A stretch of DNA of 64,000 bases from Epiperipatus broadwayi (GCA_028023455.1 JAQFVV010006220.1:8103852-8167851); one strand, 5' to 3'. Counted from the first letter of the stretch, positions 24,316 through 37,639 are shown. Numbers and translations: made by a program. The notes: generated by a model from the sequence alone, not told the origin.

Positions 24316-27250
24316 ATTTTAATTAATTTTGGAGCAAATTTTTTTTTGCTGTTTTTCCTCATAAGTTGTATCTACACTTTTAAATTAATGGTCATCTAAA
24401 TTTCTTTTTGAATATGTTCAGCCACCCTATAATATAATTTTATCATTTTTAAATATAATATTTTCTATCAAATAAGATTTTAATTTTGATTTCTGAATCC
24501 TAACAGAAAAAAATTGAATACTCATTTTATGTTCCTTATTCTTTTTTAGAATTTTCTTTTGTTCATTATTTTTATCATTTTAATTTACTACTTCTTGATT
24601 AGAAATAGTGGTCTCACAATCAATTAAATATTTCCATCAGTTTTTAGAAATATGAGTTAACTATAAATGACCATCATCATGCATCCTGTATCATATTTTT
24701 ACAAATATCTTAACTTACCTCAGACATTTGAATCATTAAATATGCAAGCAACATATTTAACAATTAATGATTTTTCCTGTAATTCAATTTTTTGACCGAA
24801 AGTGTTTTTATTATTTTATTTTTATTTTGAAGCTGTTTTAATAACAATATTCTCATCTTTAAATTCCTATGTCATATTTATATCAATTATACATCTTATT
24901 TGTACTTCTATAATTCCTGACACTCCATTCTTATTTCTAAATAAAGTTGTCTTTTTTATTTCCTCATTTATCTCATATTTCCATTTTCATCTCTTATTTT
25001 TTCTTTAATTTCTTGTTTATATTCAATTTCTTCTTGATATTCCTATTTGGGATCTTCCTGAAGGTCTTTTTGAGATATACAGAATCTTGGAGCCTTTGCA
25101 ATTTCTCCTATATCTATTTTGACATTAACTAAATTTTTGTTTCTGAAATTTTTAAAATTCTATCTCATATTCTTTGGATTTGTTTTGAGTTTTATAAAAT
25201 TTCTCTAGCACTTTACAGTAGACATCATAATTTTTTTTTGGTATTTTCACTTGTGATTCTTTGAATTCTTCTTGTTGTAGTTGCTACCAAAATAGTAAAA
25301 GCCAATAGTGTAATTGCATCAATATTAAACTTTCTATCACTACCAGTTTGTTTTTTTTTAAAGATATAATACTTTTAAGTAAAATAAAACACAATATTTG
25401 ATAATTATTCGTAAATAATAAAAAGCCACACAAAGGACGAAAAAAAAAGTGCTTTATCTCTGTTATATACTCAGGGGTATTGCGGACAATATCAGTTAAG
25501 TATGGACTGGTAAAAATTAATTTAATAAAACAACATGAAAATTTAAGGTTAACAACATTCATTAGTATTAATAGAAGGAATTTAGACTAATCTTAGCAAT
25601 GAATAACATAATCTTTATATACAGAATTCTTCTTACAATGTGACTTCTTCACTTGCAACTTTAGTATATATTGTGAGCACTTGTGTGTGCTTCCTTTTCA
25701 CCTTCTTTACACACACATATCAAAAAGATATCAAACAGACTTCTGCAGTCAACTCATACAATGTGCACAAATTAGCATACATTAGTTTAATGAGAATTTA
25801 AATGCATGTTTTGCATATGTAAAATTTCTAGAATGTTTATATATTGGAAAAATTTATTCGTTTCCTGACTGACTATAATACAAACAAATATAAGAACTTT
25901 ATTTACAAAACGAATAAAACATATTATATAAGCACAGAGTGCTATAGTTAATCAGATAGTACAATCTCATAAAGATCTTATAAAGTTTTTCTTTTCATAT
26001 CTATTTAAAATATTAATCCTTCAAAATTCACATATCTATCCCATTTATTTTTAAAAATTAAGATCTTTTTTTGTTCCTTATACAAACAAAAATAATAACA
26101 AATACTGCAAATTTTAAACCTATTAATAAGTAACTAAATCTTCAAATTATTCTACGAGTCATATTACATTTAATTTGTTAGGGCTGTCAATACAGTGGGC
26201 TTTTGGAAAACAATCAAGCTTTTTACAATGGCTATCTATCTAACTTTAATATTGGATGAGAATGTGAAAGTATGCTTTCCACCGTTTTTAGATTATACAT
26301 ACATGTTAAATTCTTCAACTAATATTATATTGTTTAAAATCACTAAAAAAAATTGTTTAAAATTTTAATAAATAATATTTATTAATAAAAAAAAACCAAA
26401 TGACATGAGTTTAATATAAAGTACTAAGAACAATAAAATAAATGTCAGGTATTTCTAATTAATTATAGTGCATATTACTACAAGTTAAAGATTATGAAGT
26501 TGATTAATATATTAATAGTTTGTTATTTTTTTAAAAATAATAATAAAAGCACATATATTTAATGGCATTTTAAGCCAGAAAATATTTAGAATAAAAGATA
26601 AATTTTAAATTTTCTTTTAGAATTCATCAGAATATTCAAATTAATCCTTTCTATTTATATTAATTTATCCATTCTATTTTATAATGTCTTAATCTTAATA
26701 TCATTCTTCTATCCAAAAATATCTCTATAATTATATAAATTCTATACTCATACTTACAAAACAATAATACACAACTAATATTAATTTTTAAAACAACAAA
26801 TAGAATTTATAAATTACTGGTAGCTAGACCTCTCATAATAAATATCATCCATTACCAAATGTAAAAAGTCTTTCATAATTTTTAATAAAAATTAAGTAGC
26901 ATACAAAATAAAAATGATTAAAAAAATAAACATACACACATATATATATATTTAATAAATTATTAAAAATTATTTTTGACAACTGCAAATAGTCTTTTAA
27001 CTTGGATATTAAATATTGTATAAAGTCTTTGGATAATAATTACTTTCATATAAAAATTTTCAAATGTATAGACAGCAAATTAAATTTAGTTGAACTTCCA
27101 ACAAACAATATAGCTATCTAGTAAATTACTATTTCAGATGCCATTGCTTATTCCATATACAGCACAATTTTTTTTTAGTTTATGCATTTTAGCATAGAAA
27201 ATTATATTAAAGTTCAAAGTTATTTTCATTTTCTATTGAATTCTGATAAA
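24316..27250. other. AT-rich non-coding stretch, no gene seen
   Basis: T-rich low-complexity frames at 24802-25132 (poly F/S/I readings) and AT-rich sequence. A mildly GC-richer patch at about 25620-25760 is unassigned. No exon or element could be supported. Confidence 0.45.
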
Positions 27251-27252
27251 AA

Positions 27253-27775
27253 GATAATCTCTAGCTTAATAAATGATTAATGATAATCATCACTGCATTA
27301 ACTAGACTGGATTGTGTTGAAGTTGTGGGTGGGGTAAGTTAGACAATTGTAAATCAAAATGTAATAATTTGCTGTAATAAATACTGAATATATGAAAAAA
27401 ATATATGTGAGAGATAGTGACCAGGGCCAACTAACGAGTGCTGATTCAGCACAAAATGCATCTTGGGGGTCATTTGTCTTTTACAGTGCTTTTATTTCTG
27501 TGTTTCAAGTATGTGGTGGTGGGAAGTTATTAAAAAATCTATGATAAATATTACACATGGAAAAAGAATTACTCAATGTGTGTGTGTAATTAAAAAAACC
27601 ATTTATTAATATTTAACTGAGGTTTAAAGTTTATATTTATGCTAGAAATAATCTCTAACTTAATAAATGATTAATGATAATCATTACTGCATTTATCTAA
27701 AATGGATTGTATCAAAGTTGTGTTTGCTGTAAGTTTGATACTTGTAAATCAGCTGTAATAATTAAATTAACTTTT
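27253..27775 (+). repeat. Direct duplication about 394 bp apart
   Basis: GATAATCTCTAGCTTAATAA (27253) recurs as AATAATCTCTAACTTAATAA (27647). The following about 125 bp match in order: AATGATTAATGATAATCAT, ACTGCATT, GGATTGT, AAGTTGTG, TTGTAAATCA. The block between (27410-27645) is related to 23399-23600, so these two segments probably belong to one larger repeat family. Confidence 0.6.
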
Positions 27776-28420
27776 CAAGACAGGCTTGCAAATAGAAATG
27801 CCTTTTTTTTTAAAAAATTAAACTTTTCTACCCCACTTAATCCAGTGAATTAATTTTATAAAATTTGTTAAGATGCTTCAATTTATCAAAATTAAAAAGA
27901 CACATAATAACATTATTGTAAATACAAGCTGTTATATATGACTTGCTTTATTGATAATTAACATTATTGTTAATATTAATATTTTTTTCTCAATAAGATT
28001 TTCTTAATATTATTTTTAAAAAATATTATCATTAAAGATTGAATATAAAAAAATATTCAAATACTTCATTCATCAGAGGTTATGCTCAGAATAAAACAAA
28101 GTTTAGCTTCCATCTAAGGGCCTTTAGCTCTTGAATCCATCACTCTAACATTACATTTAATTGCTAAAGGCAATATCTTTCATTGTATATATAATTGACA
28201 GTAAAATAAGCAAATAACAATAAACAAATATCCACAATACACACATTATTTCAATGCTCTGTGTGATTTATTTCAGTAGTAAAGTGACAGCTACTAGAGA
28301 TAAAAATCCATTAATCCCAAAATTGTTTTTATCTCTATTATTTTTAAGTTTTTAGTATTGGCATAGTAAATGAAAACATAAAACTATATCACTTTAAATT
28401 GATTGGATACTTATAGTTGA
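27776..28420. other. AT-rich non-coding stretch
   Basis: No gene or element is recognised. Confidence 0.4.
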
Positions 28421-28429
28421 TATATATAT

Positions 28430-30070
28430 ATACATAGATCATCATCATCATTTTCAACCATTATCAATCCATTGCAGGATGATCTCTCCATCTTCAATCT
28501 GTCTTCTGTTCTCTAGCCTCTTTTCTCCACATCACACCAGCATATTTCCTTATTTCATCCATCCATTTCGCATGTGGTCTTTTACAATCTCTCGGAACGC
28601 AGTTTAAGATTTCAACTGTCCATCTATTAACATCTCTTCTAGCAATATGTACAGCCCAACTCCACTTCAGTCTCTTAGCTCTTTCAATGATGTCAATAAA
28701 ACCTGTTTGTTCTCTTACGTATTTCATTTTCAATTTCTTGTTATCCTTAAGATGCATCTCTTCATATTTTGTTGAGTAGTTTTAAGTTTCTGTATTGCTC
28801 TTTTGTTAAGTGTCCTTCCTTTTCAAACATATAAAGATATTTTCTTTTAATATTAAGTTACTTTTACTAAAAACATTCCAATCAAGTTTAATTCTACGAA
28901 TGATTTCATCCATTATGTTTCAATCTGTAATAATAATTTGACCAAAGTATTTGTAGTTGTTAACTTCTTCTAACTCATCATTATTAATTACATTAGTCTT
29001 TTTAACATTTACTTTTAATCCTACTTTCTTATTTTCATCTGATAACTTTTGCAACATTTCTTGAAGCTCTAAAGCATTATTTGCAAAAACAATTACATCT
29101 GCAAAATCTAGATGTCTTAAATAATCTTTGCTTACTTTTACTCCCTTAGTTTCCCATTTTAATCCACAAAATATTTTTTGCAAAACTGCTGTAATAAGTT
29201 TTGTAGATATAGAGTCACCCTGTCATACACTCTTCTCAATGTTAATCTTCCTAATATCATTATGTAATCTAATTGTTGCTGTTGCATTTTTATAAATATT
29301 CTTCAAAATATGACAATATCTTGGGACTATAGCTTGATGATCTAATGCTTTAATCACTGAAATAATGTTTATAGAATCAAATGCCTTTTCATAATCCACA
29401 AATCCAAAGTATAATGGCAACCTGTATTTAATGGTTCCTTTTATAATTTCTCTCAATATTGGATGTGATCCACTGTACTAAAACTACTTTTAAATCCAGC
29501 TTGTTCTTTTGGTTATTACAATCCAATGTTCGCTACAGATGAGTTGTAATTATTTTGGTAAAAATTTTGTATAAAACTGATAAATGATAGGTCTGTAATT
29601 TCTAATATCTTATTTATTACTGTTTTTAAATATTAATATTACTACTGCATTCTTCAAATTATCTGGCACATGTTTATCATCATTTAGACATTTGGTATAT
29701 AACTTTACTAAAAAATTTTCTATTTCTTATATTCTTTTAAGATAATTATAATTCAATCATTAACTGGAGCTTTTCCCTTCTCCATAAATTTAATTGCATG
29801 TCTCACTTCATTTAAAATCCTGGGCAATTCAGAAGATATGATAGTTATAGGAGGTACTTTTCCTTGTTCTTTATTGCTACATAATTCTTGATAAAACTTT
29901 TCTAAACATTTCATGATGTTATTTTTTTTTTAGTACATAATTCCATATTTTTTTCTTATTGATGAAATAAGTTTCCTACAAATAATAAAGTTGTTGTTTT
30001 ACCCTCTTGAGACTTTTATTCTCTTCTATAACTTTCTCTTGCTAGTTTACAATTATACTTTGATAAACCA
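28430..30070 (-). pseudogene. RTE-like LINE reverse transcriptase, 5'-truncated copy (copy 2)
   Basis: The minus strand has fragments in the same order as copy 1 at 55.7-58.5 kb. Remnants of the linker lie near 29910-30070, RT fingers/palm at 29890-29600, YEKAFDS with PLYFGFVD at 29456-29223, the active-site block HLDFADVIVFANN at about 29110-29080, and the C-terminal SWAVHIARRDVNRWTVEIL block near 28640. The second Asp of the FADD box is lost (ADV), so this copy could not polymerise even if frames were mended. The 3' end is a GAT/ATG-rich short repeat (28437-28450), typical of RTE tails. No endonuclease domain remains. Percent identity to copy 1 looks high in the C-terminal part. Confidence 0.85.
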
Positions 30071-30072
30071 TA

Positions 30073-30430
30073 TATACCACTAGATATTTCTGCTATAAGT
30101 TAAAATGAATACCCCTTATGTATATATCCTATTTAGTATGTGTACATTAATAATGTATGTATATAAGTGATTAAAAATATGAAATTTTCTTTTAAGTAAA
30201 AAGTGTTCAATATTTTTACTTTGATTGGAATTTTTTAAAAAAAAAAAAAAAACTATATTGTAAATGAACATCATTTACTATATATAATTTTACTTTAAAT
30301 CAATTTCACACATATAGTGTATATATACCACTAGATATTTCTGCAGTAAGTTAATATGTATACACTTTACTTATATATCATATTTACTATGTGTACATAA
30401 TTATATATGTATAAGAAATCATTAAGTAAC
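30073..30430 (+). repeat. Direct duplication, period about 251 bp
   Basis: TATACCACTAGATATTTCTG starts at 30073 and again at 30324. Both are followed by TAAGTTAA, then TTTA/CTTA...TATATATC, ATTTA and TATGTGTACATAA with few changes over about 100 bp. Confidence 0.6.
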
Positions 30431-30649
30431 TTTTCTGTTTAAAATGGCTGACATTTTATCTTTTTATGTTAAAAAAAATTTAAATTGAAAGAAAAAAAAA
30501 TCTTTATATCACCCTCTAGTGAGTTAACAAACATAGATTTTTCAATTTCAATAAAAGCATTTAAAATCAAGGTAAAGATTAATTTCATTTAGAGATAATT
30601 AGCAATGTCTTCTATTCTCACATCCAATATAAACTTTAGTAATTAATAG

Positions 30650-30930
30650 ATGCAAATGGCAGATCTTAATAAATCCTTATCTAGCAATAGCCTATCCAAA
30701 TATCCCCAGACTAGTTTCTATCTTATGCATGATTCAAAAAAATCCAAAAGGCTCCTCACTAATGAAAATCGTAAAAATCAGTCATATATCACATGACCTA
30801 TATGAAAATCATAAATTAGCAACTATTCTAGTAATATTTGGATAGGATAATACAGGATAAGGATTTAAATGAGTACTACCATTTGGGATACATTGATTAT
30901 TAAAGCATACACTGGATGGCATAAAAATAA
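30650..30930. mobile_element. Decayed copy of the palindromic fold-back family
   Basis: The left arm has AATCCTTATCTAGCAATAGC, then CTATCCAAATAT (30680-30720). Its reverse complement (with changes) lies at about 30820-30880. The outer part reads like the 24-kb copy (ACATTGATTATT near 30892; GGATGGC at about 30915). The segment GGCTCCTCACTAATGAAAAT (30752) matches positions 67-86 of the window start copy. It is a fourth, much older member. Confidence 0.5.
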
Positions 30931-33355
30931 TGAGAATAGAAAAATTTGCTAATGAATAGCATGTATAAGATAAAATCAAATAATATATTTAGAGATAACT
31001 GAAATATTTCATCTAATACTGAATTCATAAAAATCATACCATATACACTACAATCCATCTATATGTATATGTGCATGTATATATAAACACTCAAATGTGA
31101 AAAATCAAATAAAAAAAAAACTTTTTATCTACTTTTTAATGTTATTATCATTTCTGTTTAATAAAAATGAAAGAAAAAAAAATGCTTTGTCAAACTATAT
31201 TGTAACTGTTCAATTTATTAATAAATTTGCAATGGATATATATTTTGAAATTGTATAGTTCAAAAGTTGCAGTTTTAATACTTTATATGATCTCAAACAA
31301 TATGATTCTGTTGCTTGAGACCACAAAATCAAAAATAAATATCAATTCAATAAATAGCAACATCAAGCTCAAAGTTATTCAAATTTTATTTTGTGTTACT
31401 AAATTAATTAATGATTTAAATTCAAATATAAAATAAATTGATATTTGGGGTTAATTAATTCCTCAAAAAAGTAGCAAAATGTAAAACTATTTTTTTAAAG
31501 AATAATCAAATGATTTTATTGTTCAGGAGTTCATAAGATGTTCAAGCAGTGAAATTGGACCATGATTCATGGAACTTGATCCTTGACCTTCACAGTCTAT
31601 TATTTTACCATAGCATCAAACTTAGTAAAAAAATCACAAATGACTAGAGCATCTCATGTTATATCATCATCATTCACAAAGTTATTTTATTAATAACAAT
31701 TAGTAGTTGGCCAAAAAAAGATTAAAATATTCAGTTCAATGTATTATAGTTTCAAGGAGCTAAGCCATCCTTAAAAATGATTTGTTCCTAATCAATATTA
31801 GCCTTGAAGTTTCTGCATTTTCTTTTGCTTAGTAATTTTCACATATCCTGACTTGAACTTCATTTTTGAGCAATAACCAATTTGATGATTTTCTCTATTC
31901 CTGTTTATTATCAAAGCAATACTTGATTCTTTATGTTCATTTATTTTCATTAGATCTTTCTATTATTTTCTGAATTTGATAATCAAATGATTTCCTTCAT
32001 AATTTCCCTCTTATATCTGTGGTTTTGTTTTTTAAGATCCAAGTCTCAAACTTGGCATCCATTTTCATAATTAAAAATTTATTTTATTCTCACTAAGTCT
32101 ATATAATTTGATATATGTATATTCCGAAGACAATTCTATAATAGACAGTAAGAGAAAATTTACTTAAAAGTAGAATATTGTTTAAAAATAAAAGCAAGAT
32201 AAAAATAAATTTTATTTAAAGATAACTGTATCAATGCAAATAAATCTCATAACCACATAACCAACTATTCTAATTAAATTATTATCAATGAATTCACAAA
32301 ATGTGAATATATATAATGATTGATTAGATAGTTAAAAAAAAATTGTTTAATTCATAAAATAAAAATGATAAATAAAAATTACACCACATATATTTAAAAA
32401 GAAAAAAAAATATTACAAAATAAACAATATCTTAAACTTTATTTACCATTACAATTCTTTATGCTAAGTTTTAATATCTTCTTAATTATGTATATTTTCT
32501 AAATTCCTTACTGACAAAACTAAATTTCCAATATACACACATATTACTATTTAAAATTAAAAGACAGTAACTTGATACTATTTTTTTTTTGGGGGGGGGG
32601 TTCTGCATAGCACTCAATAATAATAATTATTTCTACTGCATTACTTGCTTCTAATATCTTTTCTAAAATCAAACTAAACATGTCTAACCTATTATAAATA
32701 CATATATTGCCCTGCACATTTTAGTGCAATGGCAGGATAATAATCTTTAGAATAAAAATCCTTGTATCAAAACTTAATTCTGGTTTTTCCAGTGCTCAAA
32801 AATCATATGACCTCCTGAATGATAAAGTATTTGATTAGTTATATCTTTTATAATATCATAGCTATATATAAAATCAAACTTAGAAACAAAAGTTTTCTGA
32901 ATTTTACTGGCTTTACATTTTTTCTTTAATTAAGTTTTAAAAATAACTGGAAACCTTCACATTGAAAAAATCAAATCTGATAAAGCCCAGACTTAACAAC
33001 AAAATTATATCACTTATAAACAAATCCATTATTGAAGTGAAATCAAGCAAGTCTTTCAAATTTACAAACTTAACTCCATTGCTATGATTTTGGCACTAAA
33101 AAAGTGCAGCCAAATAATAGAATTCTAATCAAAATAAGAAAACAAAATTGTTTTTCAAAATCATAAATTTAAATCTTCTCTCACAAAATAAGAGTATTAA
33201 TGCATCTTTTACAGTGAAATTTTTTAATTATTAATTTTTTTGCTTTATCTAATAATTAACTCCATTAAGATAATATTTTAAAATTATCCTATATTTAATT
33301 TCTTTTTCCATAACAATAAATAAAACTATTTTAATATTATGTTAATTATACATAA
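30931..33355. other. AT-rich non-coding stretch with one dispersed repeat and a T10G10 run
   Basis: A T10 run abuts a G10 run at 32581-32600. About 31530-31640 is an inverted copy of 47213-47302 (listed separately). Open frame 31227-31436 is low complexity. No host exon is seen. Confidence 0.45.
31529..31640 (-). repeat. Dispersed repeat, inverted relative to 47.2 kb
   Basis: Read on the minus strand it contains TAGACTG, AAGTTCCATG, and TTGAACATCTTATGAACTCC. The plus strand at 47221-47290 has the same series (TAGACTG, GGTCCATGGAAC, TTGAACTTCTTATGAACTCC). Two copies over about 90 bp suggest an unidentified SINE-like or MITE-like family. Confidence 0.45.
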
Positions 33356-35393
33356 CTAGCTGTACCTGCAACTTCGTTAGCAACAATAGAATAAAATACA
33401 ATATATAACTATTTCCATGGCTTCTATATTTATGTATTATTTAAATGAAATAACAATACATGAGATATCAACAGCAATATTGCAAAAATCAACTTTTAGG
33501 ATTTTAATTTAAATATTATTAAGTATTAAGTATACATTTTAATATATTTAAATAAATCAATGATATAAAATATCTTTATACAACTGCAATAATATATATA
33601 ATAATAATCATACACAAAAAACACAAATATATCAAAACATAAATATATGTAACAAGGTTGATTAATTACAAATAATAATCATTTGTAAATAATAAATAGC
33701 TTCATGGAATTTGCTTCTGGCATGCTATTTAAATATGCTTTTTTTTTTCAAGACTTTTATTATTATTAATTTTTATTCTATTGATCAAAATCATGCATTG
33801 CTAATTTGAATAATGGCATATAATATTCATTTACATATAGTAATTAGTTTCAAAACAAACAATTCATGGCATTCTACTTGTAATACATATGGAGAGGAAA
33901 GATATGATTGATTTAATCTCCAGGATCATCTGATGATGTCTCTATTCCTGGATAAAATACTGTAAATTTATGAAATAGTTGTTGGTTTACTTTATGCATT
34001 GACATAAGTACTGATCAATAAACTTTATTAACAAATATTATCGACAATGACAGTAATTGCAATATGTATGTCCAAGCAAAAAAGTGATTGGTACTCTCCA
34101 AGCTGAATGCTATCTCTGAATGAAAGCAAGTATTGTGTAATAATATATTTTAGCTATTCATTACAAAATTGTAAAATATTAGCATGTATTGTATATATAA
34201 AAATATATTTTAAGGAGTCTTTAAAATATTGGATTAGATAATTTTTAGTATTGCTTAAAGTAATTTATAAAGCACTTAATAACAGATTAATTTTTTATGC
34301 ACATTGCTATTATTTTCAAAAGTAAATTGTTATTGGATAATTTTTAAGTGTTTGAAGTAATTTATAATGCACTGTAGAAAAGTTATCTTGTTTTTAATTA
34401 TTGTAAGTCAACATTTTTTCAAATATAAATAATGTGAGGCTACCGCTTGCATTTATTTTTATTGATTTATTAGTTAAATGGAAATAACTATTGTAAAGCA
34501 AAAATCCATAGCCTGCATATATATATAAAGGCTAAGTAGATAATTCATAAATCAAAGATAATGTTAACATTTTTTAGATAATAAATAATGGGAGCCTATT
34601 TGTCATGCTTACATTTTTTTTATATCTTATATTTAGCCTATCTTTTTATTATCATGTATATATATTAATATTTTAGTTAATTAAAAAATGTTAATACCCA
34701 TGCCATTTTAAAATTTACTTTTTCACGTGTTAATTAAATATATTTAAAATTTACTTTATCACAAGAGAATATACTTAAAAGAAAATGGAAAACATTTTAT
34801 CAAATTCAGTAGTATTTGTCTTATTGTACTCATGGCATTTTAAAATTTACTTTTTCAAGTGTTAAATATATTTAAACTGACATCCTAAAAGTATATCAAT
34901 TTCATAGTGAAAGTTTATTATATTGTGTATTTCTCATGCTGAACCAATACTATTTTAAATTTTACTTTAACATACGTTAAATCCTAAAAATTTATCAAAT
35001 TCATTATTATAACTGATTTAAATTATCAATATTCAAGTAAGAAATAAAACAAGTTGTATAAACACAGTTTAATTAATTTAAAATATATTTACAAAATCAA
35101 ATTTTACCTTGCTTTACCAAAAACTATATTTTTTGTTTAAAAATTTTTCCAACTCTGTAACTTTTTAATTGCTCTCTTTTTATATTTGTATTACATCAAT
35201 CAAAAAGTTGTGATATAGATTTTCCATGCATTTTTATATTGCAAATAAGCAAAAATTTATATGCCAATAAAATTCTATACAAAAGAAAAAGAAAGACATG
35301 CAAGATTCATCAAGATTTCTGCAATATTTGTTGAGTTATAAAGTCACAAATTAATAAACAAACAAAATTTTACATTTATATATATAATATAGA
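33356..35393 (-). mobile_element. Helitron, about 2.04 kb, non-autonomous
   Basis: On the minus strand the 5' end is TCTATATT at 35393, followed by the ATAAATGTAAA motif also present in the 2248-2959 element, and is preceded by A. The 3' end is CTAG at 33359-33356 followed by T. A short hairpin (GC[T]AAC/GTTGC around loop GAA) lies 8 nt before the CTAG. No Rep or helicase domain is coded; the inside is AT-rich with about 3 imperfect tandem segments at 34700-35000. Canonical A|T insertion is kept on both sides. Confidence 0.75.
34700..35000 (-). repeat. Imperfect tandem repeat inside the Helitron, about 3 units of 110-130 bp
   Basis: CATTTTAAAATTTACTTTTT with CACGTGTTAA/CAAGTGTTAA and a following TATTTAAA appears near 34704 and 34834, and a weaker version near 34950 (ATTTTAAATTTTACTTTAAC, ACGTTAAA). 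Confidence 0.55.
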
Positions 35394-35701
35394 TAACAAA
35401 TAAACCATTTTGTGTAATGTATAATTCTAATATTTCGATTGATTAGCAATTTACATCAAATCTTTTTTTTATGTAATATGAATCATCAATTAAAAATAAA
35501 TATTTAGTTATAATTTGAATTTAATTTTATTTTTATCATCTGATTCAATAAGCAAAAATAAAATTAAAGTATTGGTGAATATTTAATAAACATATGTCAT
35601 GATACTGAATGGATCACCAATCCTAAATAGAATTACATTTCTATATTTAAAAAAAATTCATTTTCTGTAGTAGAGATTCAAAGTGTTTCAAAACAATATA
35701 T

Positions 35702-36754
35702 TGTAACGTTTTTCGTATTACTAGGCCACTATACGCCTCAAATTTATATTTGAGCGTGAGTTGATCAAGCTGTATCAAAAGAAAAAGAAAGTTGTATTTC
35801 TTTTCCTAAAAAACACAGCTATATTTCCTGATCAAACTTTGCCTATTGATGGTTGAGAATTATGCTATTGATGAGATCAGCTTTTAATTTATTTGATAGG
35901 CGCCAGGTCTTTTTATTCTAAAAAGACCGCTGATATCTGTCGCCAGCATGTCTCGCAAATAAAAAAAAATAAAATATTTTTAAAATTATTGGTCTTAGAT
36001 TTTAAGAATCGGTAATTTTACGGTAAACTAGAATTATCTTTTTTTGAGATTATTATTGCTGGGCTTATTCAAACATATTGGCAAGGTAAATTACTTTTAA
36101 ATCTTATTAAACTAATAATAACTTTAATACTAAAAAGAATAATAACCATTATTAATAACGCACAATGAAAAAGGTTGATAAAAGTATAATCTCTTTTATT
36201 CTAACAAACTAAAATATTTATAAGTTAAATTACGAATTAACTAAACTGGAAAGTACACACATGCTAATCCAGATAATGAATCGATTAACAAAAACAGTTA
36301 GATTAAATAATGAACGCAATTTAATAATGTTCCAAGATCTTGTATAAAATTCTTTATAAGAAAGTCCCTTGAATACAAAAAGTCTATATCAGGATGGTAG
36401 TCTAAGCCTAGATAAATAATTGTTTGCAAACTTTTAAGTCACTATCAGGAAAATTTATTCTTAACTTACCGGTAAGTTCATGTAGGTTTATGGGATCCCA
36501 GATCATGAGAATTTCCATTTGCCTCTCCTGCCGGCGTCTTCCATTATTGTTCCGTTCTATAGCTGGAGAAAAGGCACGGTTGTAGTGACCCTTTTATTGC
36601 CAAAAAGCGGTCTTCACAAGTCCCGTTTCCATGCTTGCGTGACGGCTTGGTACAGCAAGGGGCATACCTGTGTAGAAGTATATTTCTTGCCACAGGTTAT
36701 GCCCGTGGAAACCTCCAACTTTCAGAGACGTAACTAGAAGTTAAAGAGAAGACC
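35702..36754 (-). repeat. Inverted LTR copy (LTR A)
   Basis: It is the reverse complement of the LTR, running from its 3' end (TGTAACG at 35702) almost to its 5' start; only the first about 16 bp of the LTR (TGACAACTTCAATCTG) are missing. It forms a long inverted repeat with LTR B: arms about 35702-36607 and 36755-37638 with a spacer of about 147 bp. It differs from LTR B by an extra about 24 bp near 35913-35937 and a few substitutions. Confidence 0.8.
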
Positions 36755-37638
36755 GCTTTTTGGCAATAAAAGGGTCACTACAACCGTGCCTTTTCTCCAG
36801 CTATAGAACGGAACAATAATGGAAGACGCCGGCAGGAGAGACAAATGGAAATTCTCATGATCTGGGATCCCATAAACCTACATGAACTTACCGGTAAGTT
36901 AAGAATAAATTTTCCTGATAGTGACTTAAAAGTTTGCAAACAATTATTTATCTAGGCTTAGACTACCATCCTGATATAGACTTTTTGTATTCAAGGGACT
37001 TTCTTATAAAGAATTTTATACAAGATCTTGGAACATTATTAAATTGCGTTCATTATTTAATCTAACTGTTTTTGTTAATCGATTCATTATCTGGATTAGC
37101 ATGTGTGTACTTTCCAGTTTAGTTAATTCGTAATTTAACTTATAAATATTTTAGTTTTAGAATAAAAGAGATTATACTTTTATCAACCTTTTTCATTGTG
37201 CGTTATTAATAATGATTATTATTCTTTTTAGTATTAAAGTTATTATTAGTTTAATAAGATTTAAAAGTAATTTACCTTGCCAATATGTTTGAATAAGCCC
37301 AGCAATAATAATCTCAAAAAAAAGATAATTCTAGTTTACCGTAAAATTACCGATTCTTAAAATCTAAGACCAATAATTTTAAAAATATTTTATTTTTTTT
37401 TTATTTGCGAGACATGCTGGCGACAGATAAGACCTGGCGCCTATCAAATAAATTAAAAGCTGATCTCATCAATAGCATAATTCTCAACCATCAATAGGCA
37501 AAGTTTGATCAGGAAATATAGCTGTGTTTTTTAGGAAAAGAAATACAACTTTCTTTTTCTTTTGATACAGCTTGATCAACTCACGCTCAAATATAAATTT
37601 AAGGCGTATAGTGGCCTAGTAATACGAAAAACGTTACA
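36755..37638 (+). repeat. Forward LTR lacking its first about 160 bp (LTR B)
   Basis: It begins at the GCTTTTTGGCAATAAAAGGG segment that lies about 160 bp inside the complete LTR C, and runs to CGTTACA next to the primer-binding-like site. It is almost identical to the corresponding arm of LTR A, except for small indels. The open frames over 36519-36737 and 38800-39018 are antisense readings of LTR DNA, not genes. Confidence 0.8.
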
Positions 37639-37639
37639 A

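Noticed and set aside
24802-25132. Hydrophobic frames that look like membrane proteins
   Set aside because: T-rich low-complexity DNA gives F/L/I/S-rich readings; no family match and no splice or start context.
36519-36737. 72-codon frames at 36519-36737 (+) and 38800-39018 (-), nearly identical
   Set aside because: They are the same reading of LTR DNA in inverted copies. Conservation is explained by the repeat, and no gene starts in an LTR in this way.
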